Assembly: GCA_034430655.1 (NCBI GenBank)
Contig: DAOUEC010000304.1
Coordinates: forward strand, 1 to 33,440
Direction: 5' to 3'
Source: JAUWNP01 sp034430655
GTDB taxonomy: Bacteria > Chloroflexota > Anaerolineae > B4-G1
Length of the DNA stretch: 33,440 nt
A model generated the notes under the pieces. It had not been told where the DNA came from. It saw only the letters and a list, made by a program, of their open reading frames with translations, and did not search any database. This document shows positions 1 through 6,843 of the stretch, piece by piece. The translations under genes were made by a program, and so were the position numbers. Positions within the stretch are counted from its first letter, which is position 1. Each line of letters opens with the position of its first letter.

Positions 1-390
1 CCAACCGTCGGCGTAGTGGCCGTGTAGCAGGTCGTAACGTAGGGGCGGGGTGATCCCGCCCCTACGGGCAGCGAAGGCCAGGATGTGCTCGACGAACTCG
101 GCAATCGGCTCGCCGTAAAGGGCCTCCTTGGGGACGTACCGGTCGGTGGAGCCACAGGGCAAGCGAATGAGCCGCACGTGGGGGTCGTCATCGAGGAACT
201 TGACTGGAGTGGCGGCATGGGGGTCGCTATCTTGCAGGCGGGTGAACAGGTCCACGCGAATGTCCGGGTCGGCGCGGGCCAGGGCGTGGGGCAGTTTGTT
301 CATCACCACGCTCTGCCCCCCCTGCGATTCCTCGCCCAGCCGGTCGAGCCAATCGGGGCGGCAGTGGGGGCTGGTCCAGAGTACTCTCAT
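1..390 (-). CDS. GT4 glycosyltransferase, sucrose-phosphate-synthase-like (5' part only)
   Basis: The first 130 codons are present; the gene runs off the window edge. The start ATG (388-390) opens with MRVLWTSPHC. Visible GT4/sucrose synthase-type features are GGQSVVMNKLPHALAR (residues about 24-39, the sugar-nucleotide glycosyltransferase GGQ loop), RVDLFTR, an IRLPCG...YVPKEALYG block and HGHYADG near the cut end. In the family these proteins transfer glucose from a nucleotide sugar in the cytoplasm, for example to fructose-6-phosphate. The substrate cannot be fixed from this N-terminal third. Residues about 109-121 (AARRGGITPPLRY) are encoded by a GC-rich palindrome and look like an insertion just before the conserved HGHY motif. 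The gene lies 33 bases downstream of a DUF624 membrane protein on the same strand, so the two may be cotranscribed. Confidence 0.72.
   Translation of the reverse strand, partial: MRVLWTSPHCRPDWLDRLGEESQGGQSVVMNKLPHALARADPDIRVDLFTRLQDSDPHAATPVKFLDDDPHVRLIRLPCGSTDRYVPKEALYGEPIAEFVEHILAFAARRGGITPPLRYDLLHGHYADGW
38..66. repeat. GC-rich palindrome inside the GT4 gene
   Basis: Two perfect 12-base arms, CGTAGGGGCGGG (38-49) and CCCGCCCCTACG (55-66), flank a 5-base loop. The element is read in frame by the glycosyltransferase gene as an Arg/Gly/Pro-rich loop. It has the look of a dispersed genomic palindrome; copy number elsewhere is not visible here. Confidence 0.7.
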
Positions 391-394
391 CACT

Positions 395-428
395 ATTACG
401 CTTTACGTTTTACGCATTACGCATTACG
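395..428. repeat. Short degenerate tandem repeat (TTACG units)
   Basis: The gap between the DUF624 gene and the GT4 gene is made of CATTACG/TTTTACG/CTTTACG units of 6-7 bases. The last unit includes the TAA stop codon of the DUF624 gene. It is similar in style to the other simple repeats in this window. Confidence 0.55.
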
Positions 429-1050
429 CTTCACGGTACGGCTCCAGCAGATGCCGCACGGCCTTGTTGCACACGACGGCGAACAGCGCCAGCGTGACGA
501 GGAACCACAGTGCCGATAGCAGCGTGCTGATGACGGCCACTATCAGCAGCAATGCCGCCAGCACGAGGGTGAAGCCAGGATTGGCGATGAAGATCACGGC
601 TGTGTTGCGCAGGGCCACCCGCAACCGCTGATCCTCCTGCTCTAGCAGCAGCGCCAGGGGATACATCTGTAAGGCCAGCCACAGGAGCGCCACCGCTATC
701 CAGAGTGCACGCATCCAGAGGCCCAGCGTGGGGTGAATCTCGAAGGGGGCATTGGCCGGCGTGTAGAACCAGAGGTTGGTGATCACGATGATGACCACCA
801 GAATGTTGAGCAGCGCCAGCCCCCATGCCTTCCAGAAGTAGCGCCGGAAGCCCTCGAAGTAGTCGCTCCAACCAGTGGCCTTTCCCTGCGCCACCCTGTT
901 CGCGACATTCCACAGCCCAGCCAGCGCTGGCGGCAATGTGACTACCGGGATCGCTAGTAGCACAGTAACGACGTTCATCAGCGCCAGGAGGAACAACTCG
1001 TCCCAGAAGTCCTTCAGTGCTTCCCAGAAAATGCGAAAAATGTCTTTCAT
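424..1050 (-). CDS. DUF624 (YesL-like) integral membrane protein
   Basis: A 208-residue protein. The start at 1050 is chosen because AGGAGGAAGT (1051-1060) lies immediately upstream; a further in-frame start 33 bases upstream lacks this. The N-terminus MKDIFRIFWEALKDFWDELF and the following helices (MNVVTVLLAIPVVTLPPALAGLW) with the cytoplasmic GWSDYFEGFRRYFWKAW segment match the DUF624/YesL pattern. About five hydrophobic helices are visible. Family members often sit beside carbohydrate uptake or glycan genes, but their molecular role is unknown. Here the neighbour downstream is a sugar transferase, which fits a carbohydrate context. The assignment rests on the pattern of helices and motifs and not on an alignment. 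Confidence 0.7.
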   Translation of the reverse strand: MKDIFRIFWEALKDFWDELFLLALMNVVTVLLAIPVVTLPPALAGLWNVANRVAQGKATGWSDYFEGFRRYFWKAWGLALLNILVVIIVITNLWFYTPANAPFEIHPTLGLWMRALWIAVALLWLALQMYPLALLLEQEDQRLRVALRNTAVIFIANPGFTLVLAALLLIVAVISTLLSALWFLVTLALFAVVCNKAVRHLLEPYREA

Positions 1051-1071
1051 ACTTCCTCCTGCTCGCCAGAG

Positions 1072-1100
1072 TTGACAGGCCAACCTATATGCGGTACACT
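1072..1100 (+). promoter_or_regulatory. Predicted promoter of the toxin-antitoxin operon
   Basis: TTGACA at 1072-1077 and TACACT at 1095-1100 are separated by exactly 17 bases. GGGGAGG (1108-1114) then serves as ribosome binding site for the ATG at 1123. The transcript start would fall near 1107, giving a very short leader. Confidence 0.7.
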
Positions 1101-1122
1101 ACAAACTGGGGAGGCAATCTCA

Positions 1123-1458
1123 ATGAGCAAGACAATTGCACTTAAAGAGGCAGGAGCGCCGTATGTGGTGCAGCCTGCACGCTCAGTTGAACTCGTCATT
1201 CCTTCCTATTTCGAGTGGCTCGCTCGTTTCGACGCAGAAGAACGGGCGATGTTCTACCAAGAACTTCTTCAAGCCGTCGCCCGGGCCGTTGGGGCCGGTC
1301 AATGGGATGAGGTGATCGAATTGGTCGAGGACTGGCACTCGACGGCGGAGGAACGAGCCGACGCGGCGTTGCAGGCCCGCCTCGAAGCCGCACGACGCGA
1401 GTTCGCAATAGGGGGAGGCCACGATTGGGAAAGCGTGAAACGCGAACTCGATTTGTGA
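1123..1458 (+). CDS. Putative antitoxin of a RelE-type pair
   Basis: An 111-residue acidic, helical protein starting MSKTIALKEAG. The ATG at 1123 is set by GGGGAGG eight bases upstream and by the strong promoter at 1072-1100. I do not recognise a named antitoxin domain. A role as antitoxin is inferred from its position directly upstream of, and overlapping by 34 bases, a RelE/ParE-like toxin gene, and from its small size and C-terminal DWESVKRELDL. Antitoxins of this kind bind and block the toxin with the C-terminal part and usually repress their own promoter through an N-terminal DNA-binding part. No obvious helix-turn-helix or ribbon fold is evident, so autoregulation is unproven. Confidence 0.6.
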   Translation: MSKTIALKEAGAPYVVQPARSVELVIPSYFEWLARFDAEERAMFYQELLQAVARAVGAGQWDEVIELVEDWHSTAEERADAALQARLEAARREFAIGGGHDWESVKRELDL

Positions 1459-1718
1459 TCACCTACGTCTCCTCGACAGCCCGCACTTTCCTGAAGCAAC
1501 ACCGTGACCTGACCACGAGAAAGCGATTACGTAAGGCGTTTGAGATTATCGCTCAGACGCCTTTTCACTACCAGCGTCGCATCCGTCCCCTCAAGGGCAA
1601 ACCCAAAGGTGAATATCGGTATCGCTTCGGCGGCGTGCGCATCCACTACGCTGTGGACAGAGCCAACCGGACGATCCGAATCCTGAACATTGACGACCGG
1701 GGAGACATCACCTACTGA
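1425..1718 (+). CDS. RelE/ParE-family toxin
   Basis: A 97-residue basic protein. The TTG at 1425 is preceded by GGGGGAGG (1411-1418) with six bases spacing, so I take it as the start. A GTG at 1455, overlapping the antitoxin stop as GTGA, is an alternative and would give the more typical N-terminus MITYVSSTARTFLKQH. The order IRPLKGKPKGEYRYRFGGVRIHYAVD followed by RTIRILNIDDRGDITY is characteristic of the RelE/ParE fold (core strand L-x-G-x3-G-x-YR-x-R and a terminal R-x-DIY-like end). Known relatives cleave ribosome-bound mRNA or poison gyrase; which applies here cannot be told. It ends two bases before the convergent Nudix fusion gene. Confidence 0.8.
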   Translation: MGKRETRTRFVITYVSSTARTFLKQHRDLTTRKRLRKAFEIIAQTPFHYQRRIRPLKGKPKGEYRYRFGGVRIHYAVDRANRTIRILNIDDRGDITY

Positions 1719-1720
1719 CC

Positions 1721-2572
1721 TTATCGCTTCTGCTCCATCCAGCGAACCCAGTCGGTCAGCACCACGCGGACGTGATCGAAAGCAATCTCCTCGGGCAATT
1801 CGCCGGGGGCGAACCAGGCCAGGTCGCCCGCATCGTCATCGGGATGTTCCTGGCCCCCGACGACCTCAGCCAGAAAGTAGATGTTCAGGCAGTAGCCCCC
1901 CTCGTCGCCATAGACGTAATGATCCAGGTAGAAACCGAGCAGACCGGTCACATGCACCTCCAGGCCGGTCTCCTCCCGTACCTCGCGGATGGCTCCCGCC
2001 TCCGGGTGTTCGTCCTCCTCCAGGAAGCCGCCGGGGATATCCCAGCAGCCCAGGAAGGGTTGGATGGCGCGCTTCACCAACAGTACACGGCCATCGCACA
2101 CGACCAAAGCGCCAGCGCAGGGCTTGGCGTTGCGGTAGTGGACGCGCCCACAGGCGGTACAGATCTGGCGTGGGCGACTGTCTCCAGGGCGAACGACTGT
2201 CTCCAGCAAGCCACCGCAGCGGGGGCAGAAGCGAACAGCGGTAGGCGAGTCGCCGCCGTACTCGTCACGGCAGAAAGTTGTGCCCTCGAAGGGGAGTTCC
2301 TGGGCGATCAGTGCCAGTTTCCGTGCCCGGGACAACCGCCGGAAGCGAGCCTCTGCTCGTTGTGCTGCCCCCCGGTCGGGGAAGCACCAGGCGGCGACAA
2401 GCGTCACGGGGTGGCGGCCCGCCGTGTAACGCGCCCCCCGGCCAGTGTTGTGCTCAGCCAGGCGTCGTCCCAGGTCGGTGGTGACGCCAGCATAGAGCGT
2501 ACCGTCGGCACAGCGCAAAGCATATAGAAACCATGGGTGTTTACCACTACTCAACGTAGTCCCACGTCCCAT
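1721..2572 (-). CDS. GIY-YIG nuclease domain fused to a zinc-ribbon Nudix hydrolase
   Basis: A 283-residue protein with two modules in one uninterrupted frame. Residues 14-90 form a UPF0213-type GIY-YIG domain (FLYALRCADGTLYAGVTTDL, RRLAEHNTGRGARYT). Residues 116-141 carry a zinc ribbon of NADH-pyrophosphatase style (C116/C119 and C138/C141). Residues 182-204 are a complete Nudix box, G-x5-E-x7-REVREETGL. Stand-alone UPF0213 proteins have no settled function; zinc-ribbon Nudix enzymes hydrolyse nucleoside diphosphate derivatives such as NADH. The start is uncertain: ATG at 2572 overlaps the upstream lipoprotein gene by 26 bases, and an in-frame TTG at 2554 is possible. Neither has a clear ribosome binding site, so translational coupling to the upstream gene is likely. 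Confidence 0.85.
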   Translation of the reverse strand: MGRGTTLSSGKHPWFLYALRCADGTLYAGVTTDLGRRLAEHNTGRGARYTAGRHPVTLVAAWCFPDRGAAQRAEARFRRLSRARKLALIAQELPFEGTTFCRDEYGGDSPTAVRFCPRCGGLLETVVRPGDSRPRQICTACGRVHYRNAKPCAGALVVCDGRVLLVKRAIQPFLGCWDIPGGFLEEDEHPEAGAIREVREETGLEVHVTGLLGFYLDHYVYGDEGGYCLNIYFLAEVVGGQEHPDDDAGDLAWFAPGELPEEIAFDHVRVVLTDWVRWMEQKR

Positions 2573-3317
2573 CGTCGTAGAAGACGAAGATGTGGTTGGC
2601 CAGGCTCTGGAAAGCGTGGCCATGCTCGAATTCCTGCCACACCGTGTCGTGACCCGCCTCTCCTTCCAGCGCCCAACCCAGCGCGTCCTGCACGCCAGCA
2701 GTGTTGCACCACTGCCAGTTGAAGCCACGCACCGGCTTGAACAGTCCCGCCGGTGCCTCCCCTACCTCGGGACAGGCATCTTCGGGGTCGCCCTCGACAT
2801 ACTGGTCGGGCTCTATTTGAAAGGTGCCGGTGTCGTAGACGATGTGGATCATACCTGTATCCTGCTGCCAGAACATACGGCCGAGTTGGAAACGCTCCTC
2901 GGCCGCCCAGGTCTGCTGCCGTTCACCAGCAGGGCAGCCCAGGGCGAGCAGTACGTCGGGATGGGCGTTGAGCCGAGGCTCGAACTCCGGCGCGATGGCG
3001 ATAGGACAGGGCGTGGTCGACTTGGTCGGCGTCGCGGTAGGGGTAGGGGTATGTGTGGGAGTGTGAACCTGAGTGGGAGTGGGGGTATGAGGGATGACAG
3101 GTGGTGTTGGAGTATCCGTGACCGCAGGCGGAACCGTCTCTATCACGCCAGGAGACGGTGTGTTGGTCGGCTCACCCGTGGCTGACTGCGCCTGCACTGT
3201 CTGAGCGACGGCGGTCTCCACCGCGCCCGGCTCCGGCGTCGGCGTTTCCAATGGCCCGCACGCGAGCACGGCCAGGATGAGCGCAACCACAGCCATAAGC
3301 AAAGTCTTTGTACGCAT
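2547..3317 (-). CDS. Secreted lipoprotein with Thr/Pro-rich linker
   Basis: A 256-residue protein. MRTK is followed by a hydrophobic stretch and the lipobox LAVLAC, giving lipidation at C20, so it should be anchored on the outer face of the membrane. Residues about 23-102 are low complexity and rich in Thr and Pro (TPTPEPG, HTPTPTQVHTPTHTPTPTAT). The C-terminal part, about 103-256, is folded in appearance with four Cys and many Trp (QQTWAAEERFQLGRMFWQQD, GFNWQWCNTAGVQDALGWAL, FVFYDDGTWDYVE). I do not recognise its domain by name; it looks like the LGFP/Trp-rich repeats seen in secreted Chloroflexota proteins. AGGAGG (3324-3329) lies six bases upstream of the ATG. Confidence 0.8.
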   Translation of the reverse strand: MRTKTLLMAVVALILAVLACGPLETPTPEPGAVETAVAQTVQAQSATGEPTNTPSPGVIETVPPAVTDTPTPPVIPHTPTPTQVHTPTHTPTPTATPTKSTTPCPIAIAPEFEPRLNAHPDVLLALGCPAGERQQTWAAEERFQLGRMFWQQDTGMIHIVYDTGTFQIEPDQYVEGDPEDACPEVGEAPAGLFKPVRGFNWQWCNTAGVQDALGWALEGEAGHDTVWQEFEHGHAFQSLANHIFVFYDDGTWDYVE

Positions 3318-3370
3318 CTAATGCCTCCTTCCCGGCGGGGCTGTGTTGGGTAGCCCTGCACGGTAACTAT

Positions 3371-3400
3371 ATTCTAACACACTTTGTCACTCAAGGGCAA
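3371..3400 (-). promoter_or_regulatory. Predicted promoter of the lipoprotein gene
   Basis: On the minus strand TTGCCC (3400-3395) and TAGAAT (3376-3371) are separated by 18 bases. It lies about 55 bases upstream of the lipoprotein start. The -35 box is weak, so confidence is modest. Confidence 0.4.
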
Positions 3401-3504
3401 GTCTCGCCCGCGCGTCCAGAAAGCGTCGCAAGTCACCGTGCCTGTCAACATCCCCGGATGTTCCTCAATACCGGTAACTGTAACCAATCTGTAACACACC
3501 AGAT

Positions 3505-3533
3505 TTGATATAGTCATTGGAAACTGATATAAT
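3505..3533 (+). promoter_or_regulatory. Predicted promoter of the signalling operon
   Basis: TTGATA (3505-3510) and TATAAT (3528-3533) are separated by exactly 17 bases. It precedes the first response regulator gene and is the only strong promoter-like site I see before the long signalling cluster. Transcription from near 3540 rules out an in-frame TTG at 3517 as start codon and supports the GTG at 3598. Confidence 0.7.
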
Positions 3534-3597
3534 TGAAACACACCCAGGCGCGAGTCTGCTACTGGCACATCATCAGGCACAGGGGGAGAAGGAATTG

Positions 3598-3978
3598 GTG
3601 AGCAGTGTGCGTGTCCTATATGTCGAAGACAACGCCGAGAATCGGCTGCTGGTCAAGCGCGTGCTGGAGGCGGAGGGTTATTCCGTCCTGGAAGCGGCCG
3701 ATGGTCCCTCTGGGTTAGAAGTGGCCGCTCAGACACGGCCAGATCTGATCTTGCTGGACATCAACCTCCCAGAGATAGATGGTTACGACCTGGCCAGGCG
3801 CTTCCGCGACACGCCCGGTCTGCAGCAGGTGCCCATCCTGGCCATCACGGCCAACGTGATGAAAGGGGATCGGGAACGTACACTGGCGGCAGGCTGCGAT
3901 GGGTATATTCAGAAGCCTATTGACGTAGACCGGCTGCCGGAGCAAGTTAGAGCAGCACTACGGAGACCCCACACATAG
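3598..3978 (+). CDS. Single-domain response regulator (CheY-like)
   Basis: A 126-residue receiver domain with no output domain. The GTG at 3598 is chosen because AGAAGGA-type pairing bases lie just upstream and the protein then begins MSSVRVLYVEDN; a TTG at 3595 is an alternative. Phosphoacceptor D54 (LILLDINLPEIDGYDL), acidic residues E10/D11, switch T84 (ILAITAN) and K106 (IQKPID) are all present, so it should be phosphorylated. The IxKP end and ALTANVMKGDRE-type helix resemble DivK/CheY proteins that act by binding other proteins. It opens the signalling operon and stands eight bases before a second receiver gene. Confidence 0.9.
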   Translation: MSSVRVLYVEDNAENRLLVKRVLEAEGYSVLEAADGPSGLEVAAQTRPDLILLDINLPEIDGYDLARRFRDTPGLQQVPILAITANVMKGDRERTLAAGCDGYIQKPIDVDRLPEQVRAALRRPHT

Positions 3979-3986
3979 AGGCCGCT

Positions 3987-4397
3987 ATGGGCATACAACC
4001 ACAGGATGCCACAATCCTTGTCGTCGAAGACAACTTCCAGAGTTTCGTGCTCATCACGCGCCTGCTGGCCTACCTGGGTGTGAAGAAGTGCGAATGGAAA
4101 GCCTCGGGCTGGCAAGTATTGGAGTTTGCAGAGACGCTACCGCACATTGACTTGATCTTGATGGATATCTTTCTGCCGGAGGAGGACGGCTACCAGGTGC
4201 TGGACAGGCTGCGCGCCCACCCGCGCTTCAAGGACACCCTCATCGTCGCTGTGACCGCTGATGCCTCCACTGAAAACATGGAGCGCGCTCGCAGTGCTGG
4301 CTTCGATGGCTTCATCGGCAAGCCGCTCGACCCGGACCGCTTCCCCAACCAGATTCGCCGTATCCTGCAGGGAGAGGCAATCTGGGAAATCGAGTGA
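3987..4397 (+). CDS. Single-domain response regulator
   Basis: A 136-residue receiver. E14/D15, phosphoacceptor D60 (LILMDIFLPEEDGYQV), T90 and K112 (IGKPLD) are intact. It differs from its neighbour in the middle (GVKKCEWKASGWQVLEF) and has a short acidic tail AIWEIE, so it is not a recent duplicate. No DNA-binding or enzymatic output is attached; it would work as a phosphotransfer intermediate or protein-binding switch. The ATG at 3987 has only a weak ribosome binding site, consistent with coupling to the gene before it. The kinase gene follows 28 bases downstream, which suggests that both receivers serve the kinases of this cluster. Confidence 0.88.
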   Translation: MGIQPQDATILVVEDNFQSFVLITRLLAYLGVKKCEWKASGWQVLEFAETLPHIDLILMDIFLPEEDGYQVLDRLRAHPRFKDTLIVAVTADASTENMERARSAGFDGFIGKPLDPDRFPNQIRRILQGEAIWEIE

Positions 4398-4425
4398 CCC
4401 GGGCAGCGTGAGTGGATGAGTAGCC

Positions 4426-6843
4426 ATGTCGTCGCCAGATTCAACGGAACGGTCTCGGGTCCCGGCTATTGGGATGCGCGGAGGGCTGGGTAGGACTCTG
4501 TTGACCGCCTTTCTGATCTTGGCGATTTTGCCGCTGAGCGCCGTCAGTTGGTACGCCATCATGCGCGAGCGGCGCGACATCCAACGTGAAGTCACTGCCA
4601 AACTGTCCTCTGTCGCCGCAATGATGGAAACGCAGGTCCGCCAGTGGGCCGAGGACCGTGTTGCAGACCTGGCGCTTCTGGCGGCCCTGCCTGCCACGCG
4701 GGAAAATGTGAGCGTCCTGATCACCAACGCGGCCGCTGCCAGCACCGCTCGTGACGCGCTGCGCACCCGATTGCACGCCGTGCTGGAACAAGACCTGGCA
4801 TTTCGTCGCCTGGACGTGCTTGATAGCGAAGGCCGGGTGCTGGTCTCCACCGACCCGCAGGCCGAGGGCTCTCTGGAGGAACAGGCACTCGCGTTTGAAT
4901 CTGAACAAGCCTCCGGTCTCCAATTCATCACGCTCGACCCAACCGCCGATGTGGGCCTGGTAGTCATCCAGCGCATCACCGGCCCGAACGGTGAGGCACT
5001 CGGACTGCTGACTGGCTGGCTCAACCTGAGCGACCTGGCCCAGACACTGCAGGCGGTGGGTGAACTAGGGGAGACAGGGGAGATATACCTGGTAGATGCC
5101 AGCGGGATGGCGTTGCCCCAGGGACAGGTGGTGACCAGTCCGGCCATCGAAGCCGCCCTGGCTGGCGAGGATAGGGAGGGGCTCCACGAGAACTACACCG
5201 GCGCACCAATCATCGGGGTCTATCGCTGGATGCCTGAACTGGGGCTGGCGCTGGCGGCGGAGCAGACTCAAGAGGAAGCCTTTGCCACGGCCGATAATGT
5301 CGCCGCTTCCGTTATCGGTGCTACGCTGGTGGTGGCGCTCGTCACTGCCATCGTCGCTGCCGTTGTGACGCGGCAGATCACGCGCCCGGTTGTGCAGTTG
5401 ACCGAGTCGGCGCTGCACATCGCTGAGGGAGACCTGGAGCAGCGTGTGCCCGTCACGTCGCGTGATGAGATCGGCATCCTGGCTTACGTGTTCAACCGAA
5501 TGGCGGCAGAACTGAAGACTCTGTACGACGACCTGGAGGAGAAGGTTGCCCAACGCACGGCTCTCTTGCAGAAAGCCAATTACCAGATCCAGCGGCGGGC
5601 TATCCAACTTGCTGCCACCGTCGAGGTCAGCCAGGCAGTCACCTCGATCTTGGAACCGGATCAGTTATTGAAAGGTGTAGTGCGGCTGGTACACGACCGT
5701 TTTATCTATTCCTACGTTGGCATTTACCTGGTGGACGAAAATGGAAAACAGGCTATGCTAAGAGAAGCAACGGGCGGCAGGGAGGAGATAGTGGCCTTCA
5801 AGGCACAGCCTGTGCAGGTCGGGGATGGGAGCGCGGTTGGGCAGGCCTCGCTGACAGGAGAGCCGTGCATCATCGGGTGGGATGCAGAGCGCGCACGAGA
5901 GACGTTTTCCTCTCCCTACATCCGTGCGGAGGGAGCACTGCCACTCAGATTGGGTGATCAGGTCATCGGCGTGCTTGATGTCCTGAGCACTGAGGAAGAG
6001 GACTTCGACGTGGACGCCGTCTCTGTTTTGCAGAACGTCGCCAACCAGACCACCATCGCGCTGGAGAATGCCCGCGCCTACGAAAAGCAGAAAGAGATAG
6101 CCCGTCGCTTGCGTGAGACAGAGGAGTTCCGCTCCCGTTTCCTGGCCCACATGAGCCACGAACTGCGTGAGCCGCTGACTAACATCATCGGCTTCTCCCG
6201 CCTGGTCCTCAAGGGGCTGGATGGCCCCATAAGTGCTCAGCAGCGACAGGATCTCCAGATCATCTACGCTAACAGTCAGCACCTCCTGGGTCTGATCAAC
6301 GACCTGTTGGACATCTCTCAGATCGAGGCCGGGTTGATGGAACTGCAATTCCAGGAACTGGATCTGGCGGAGGTCATCAACAGCGTGATGGCCACTGCCA
6401 GTGCGCTGGTGCGCGACAAGGAGATTGAGTTGCATCAGGGGATTGCCCCAGGCCTGCCGAGGGTGCAGGCCGACGCGGCGCGCATCCGCCAAGTGCTGCT
6501 CCGCCTGCTGACCAACGCTGCCCGGTCCACCGAGCAGGGGTACATCGCTGTGCATGCCCGGCCTGACGGCGACGAAGTGCTGGTCAGTGTGAGCGACACG
6601 GGGGTGGGCATCGCACCACAAGACCAGGAGCGCATCTTCGAGCGCTTCGAGCAGAGGGAGAATGGTCAGGCTGGAATTGGGCTGGCGTTGAGCAAAGAAT
6701 TTGTGGAAATGCATGGCGGGCGCATCTGGGTGAAAAGCGAGGTGGGGAAGGGCTCGACTTTCACATTCAGCCTGCCGCTGCAGCCCCGGGCGGAGAAGGG
6801 GGAAGCACCAGATGGGGTCCGGGCTGATGGAGTATCTCAATGA
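4426..6843 (+). CDS. Membrane sensor histidine kinase (dCACHE-HAMP-GAF-HisKA-HATPase)
   Basis: An 805-residue protein. TM1 is about 24-46, an extracellular CACHE-like sensor about 47-290 (RRLDVLDSEGRVLVSTDP, GEIYLVDASGMALPQG), TM2 about 293-315, HAMP about 316-368, a coiled coil, GAF about 400-550, HisKA about 567-635 and HATPase_c about 680-785. The phosphoacceptor is H578. N-box N697, G1 box (SDTGVGIAP, D724), F box (IFERFEQ) and a G2 box (AGIGLAL) are present, so autophosphorylation is expected. The sequence after the histidine is HELREP: the Thr normally found at H+4, needed for phosphatase activity in EnvZ-type kinases, is Glu582. There is no attached receiver, so the two small receivers upstream are likely partners. 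Its TGA overlaps the next ATG. Confidence 0.93.
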   Translation: MSSPDSTERSRVPAIGMRGGLGRTLLTAFLILAILPLSAVSWYAIMRERRDIQREVTAKLSSVAAMMETQVRQWAEDRVADLALLAALPATRENVSVLITNAAAASTARDALRTRLHAVLEQDLAFRRLDVLDSEGRVLVSTDPQAEGSLEEQALAFESEQASGLQFITLDPTADVGLVVIQRITGPNGEALGLLTGWLNLSDLAQTLQAVGELGETGEIYLVDASGMALPQGQVVTSPAIEAALAGEDREGLHENYTGAPIIGVYRWMPELGLALAAEQTQEEAFATADNVAASVIGATLVVALVTAIVAAVVTRQITRPVVQLTESALHIAEGDLEQRVPVTSRDEIGILAYVFNRMAAELKTLYDDLEEKVAQRTALLQKANYQIQRRAIQLAATVEVSQAVTSILEPDQLLKGVVRLVHDRFIYSYVGIYLVDENGKQAMLREATGGREEIVAFKAQPVQVGDGSAVGQASLTGEPCIIGWDAERARETFSSPYIRAEGALPLRLGDQVIGVLDVLSTEEEDFDVDAVSVLQNVANQTTIALENARAYEKQKEIARRLRETEEFRSRFLAHMSHELREPLTNIIGFSRLVLKGLDGPISAQQRQDLQIIYANSQHLLGLINDLLDISQIEAGLMELQFQELDLAEVINSVMATASALVRDKEIELHQGIAPGLPRVQADAARIRQVLLRLLTNAARSTEQGYIAVHARPDGDEVLVSVSDTGVGIAPQDQERIFERFEQRENGQAGIGLALSKEFVEMHGGRIWVKSEVGKGSTFTFSLPLQPRAEKGEAPDGVRADGVSQ

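Noticed and set aside
3318..3597. A small gene or RNA in the 280-base gap before the signalling operon.
   Set aside because: I see two divergent promoters and the short leader of the response regulator, but no tRNA fold and no frame with a ribosome binding site.
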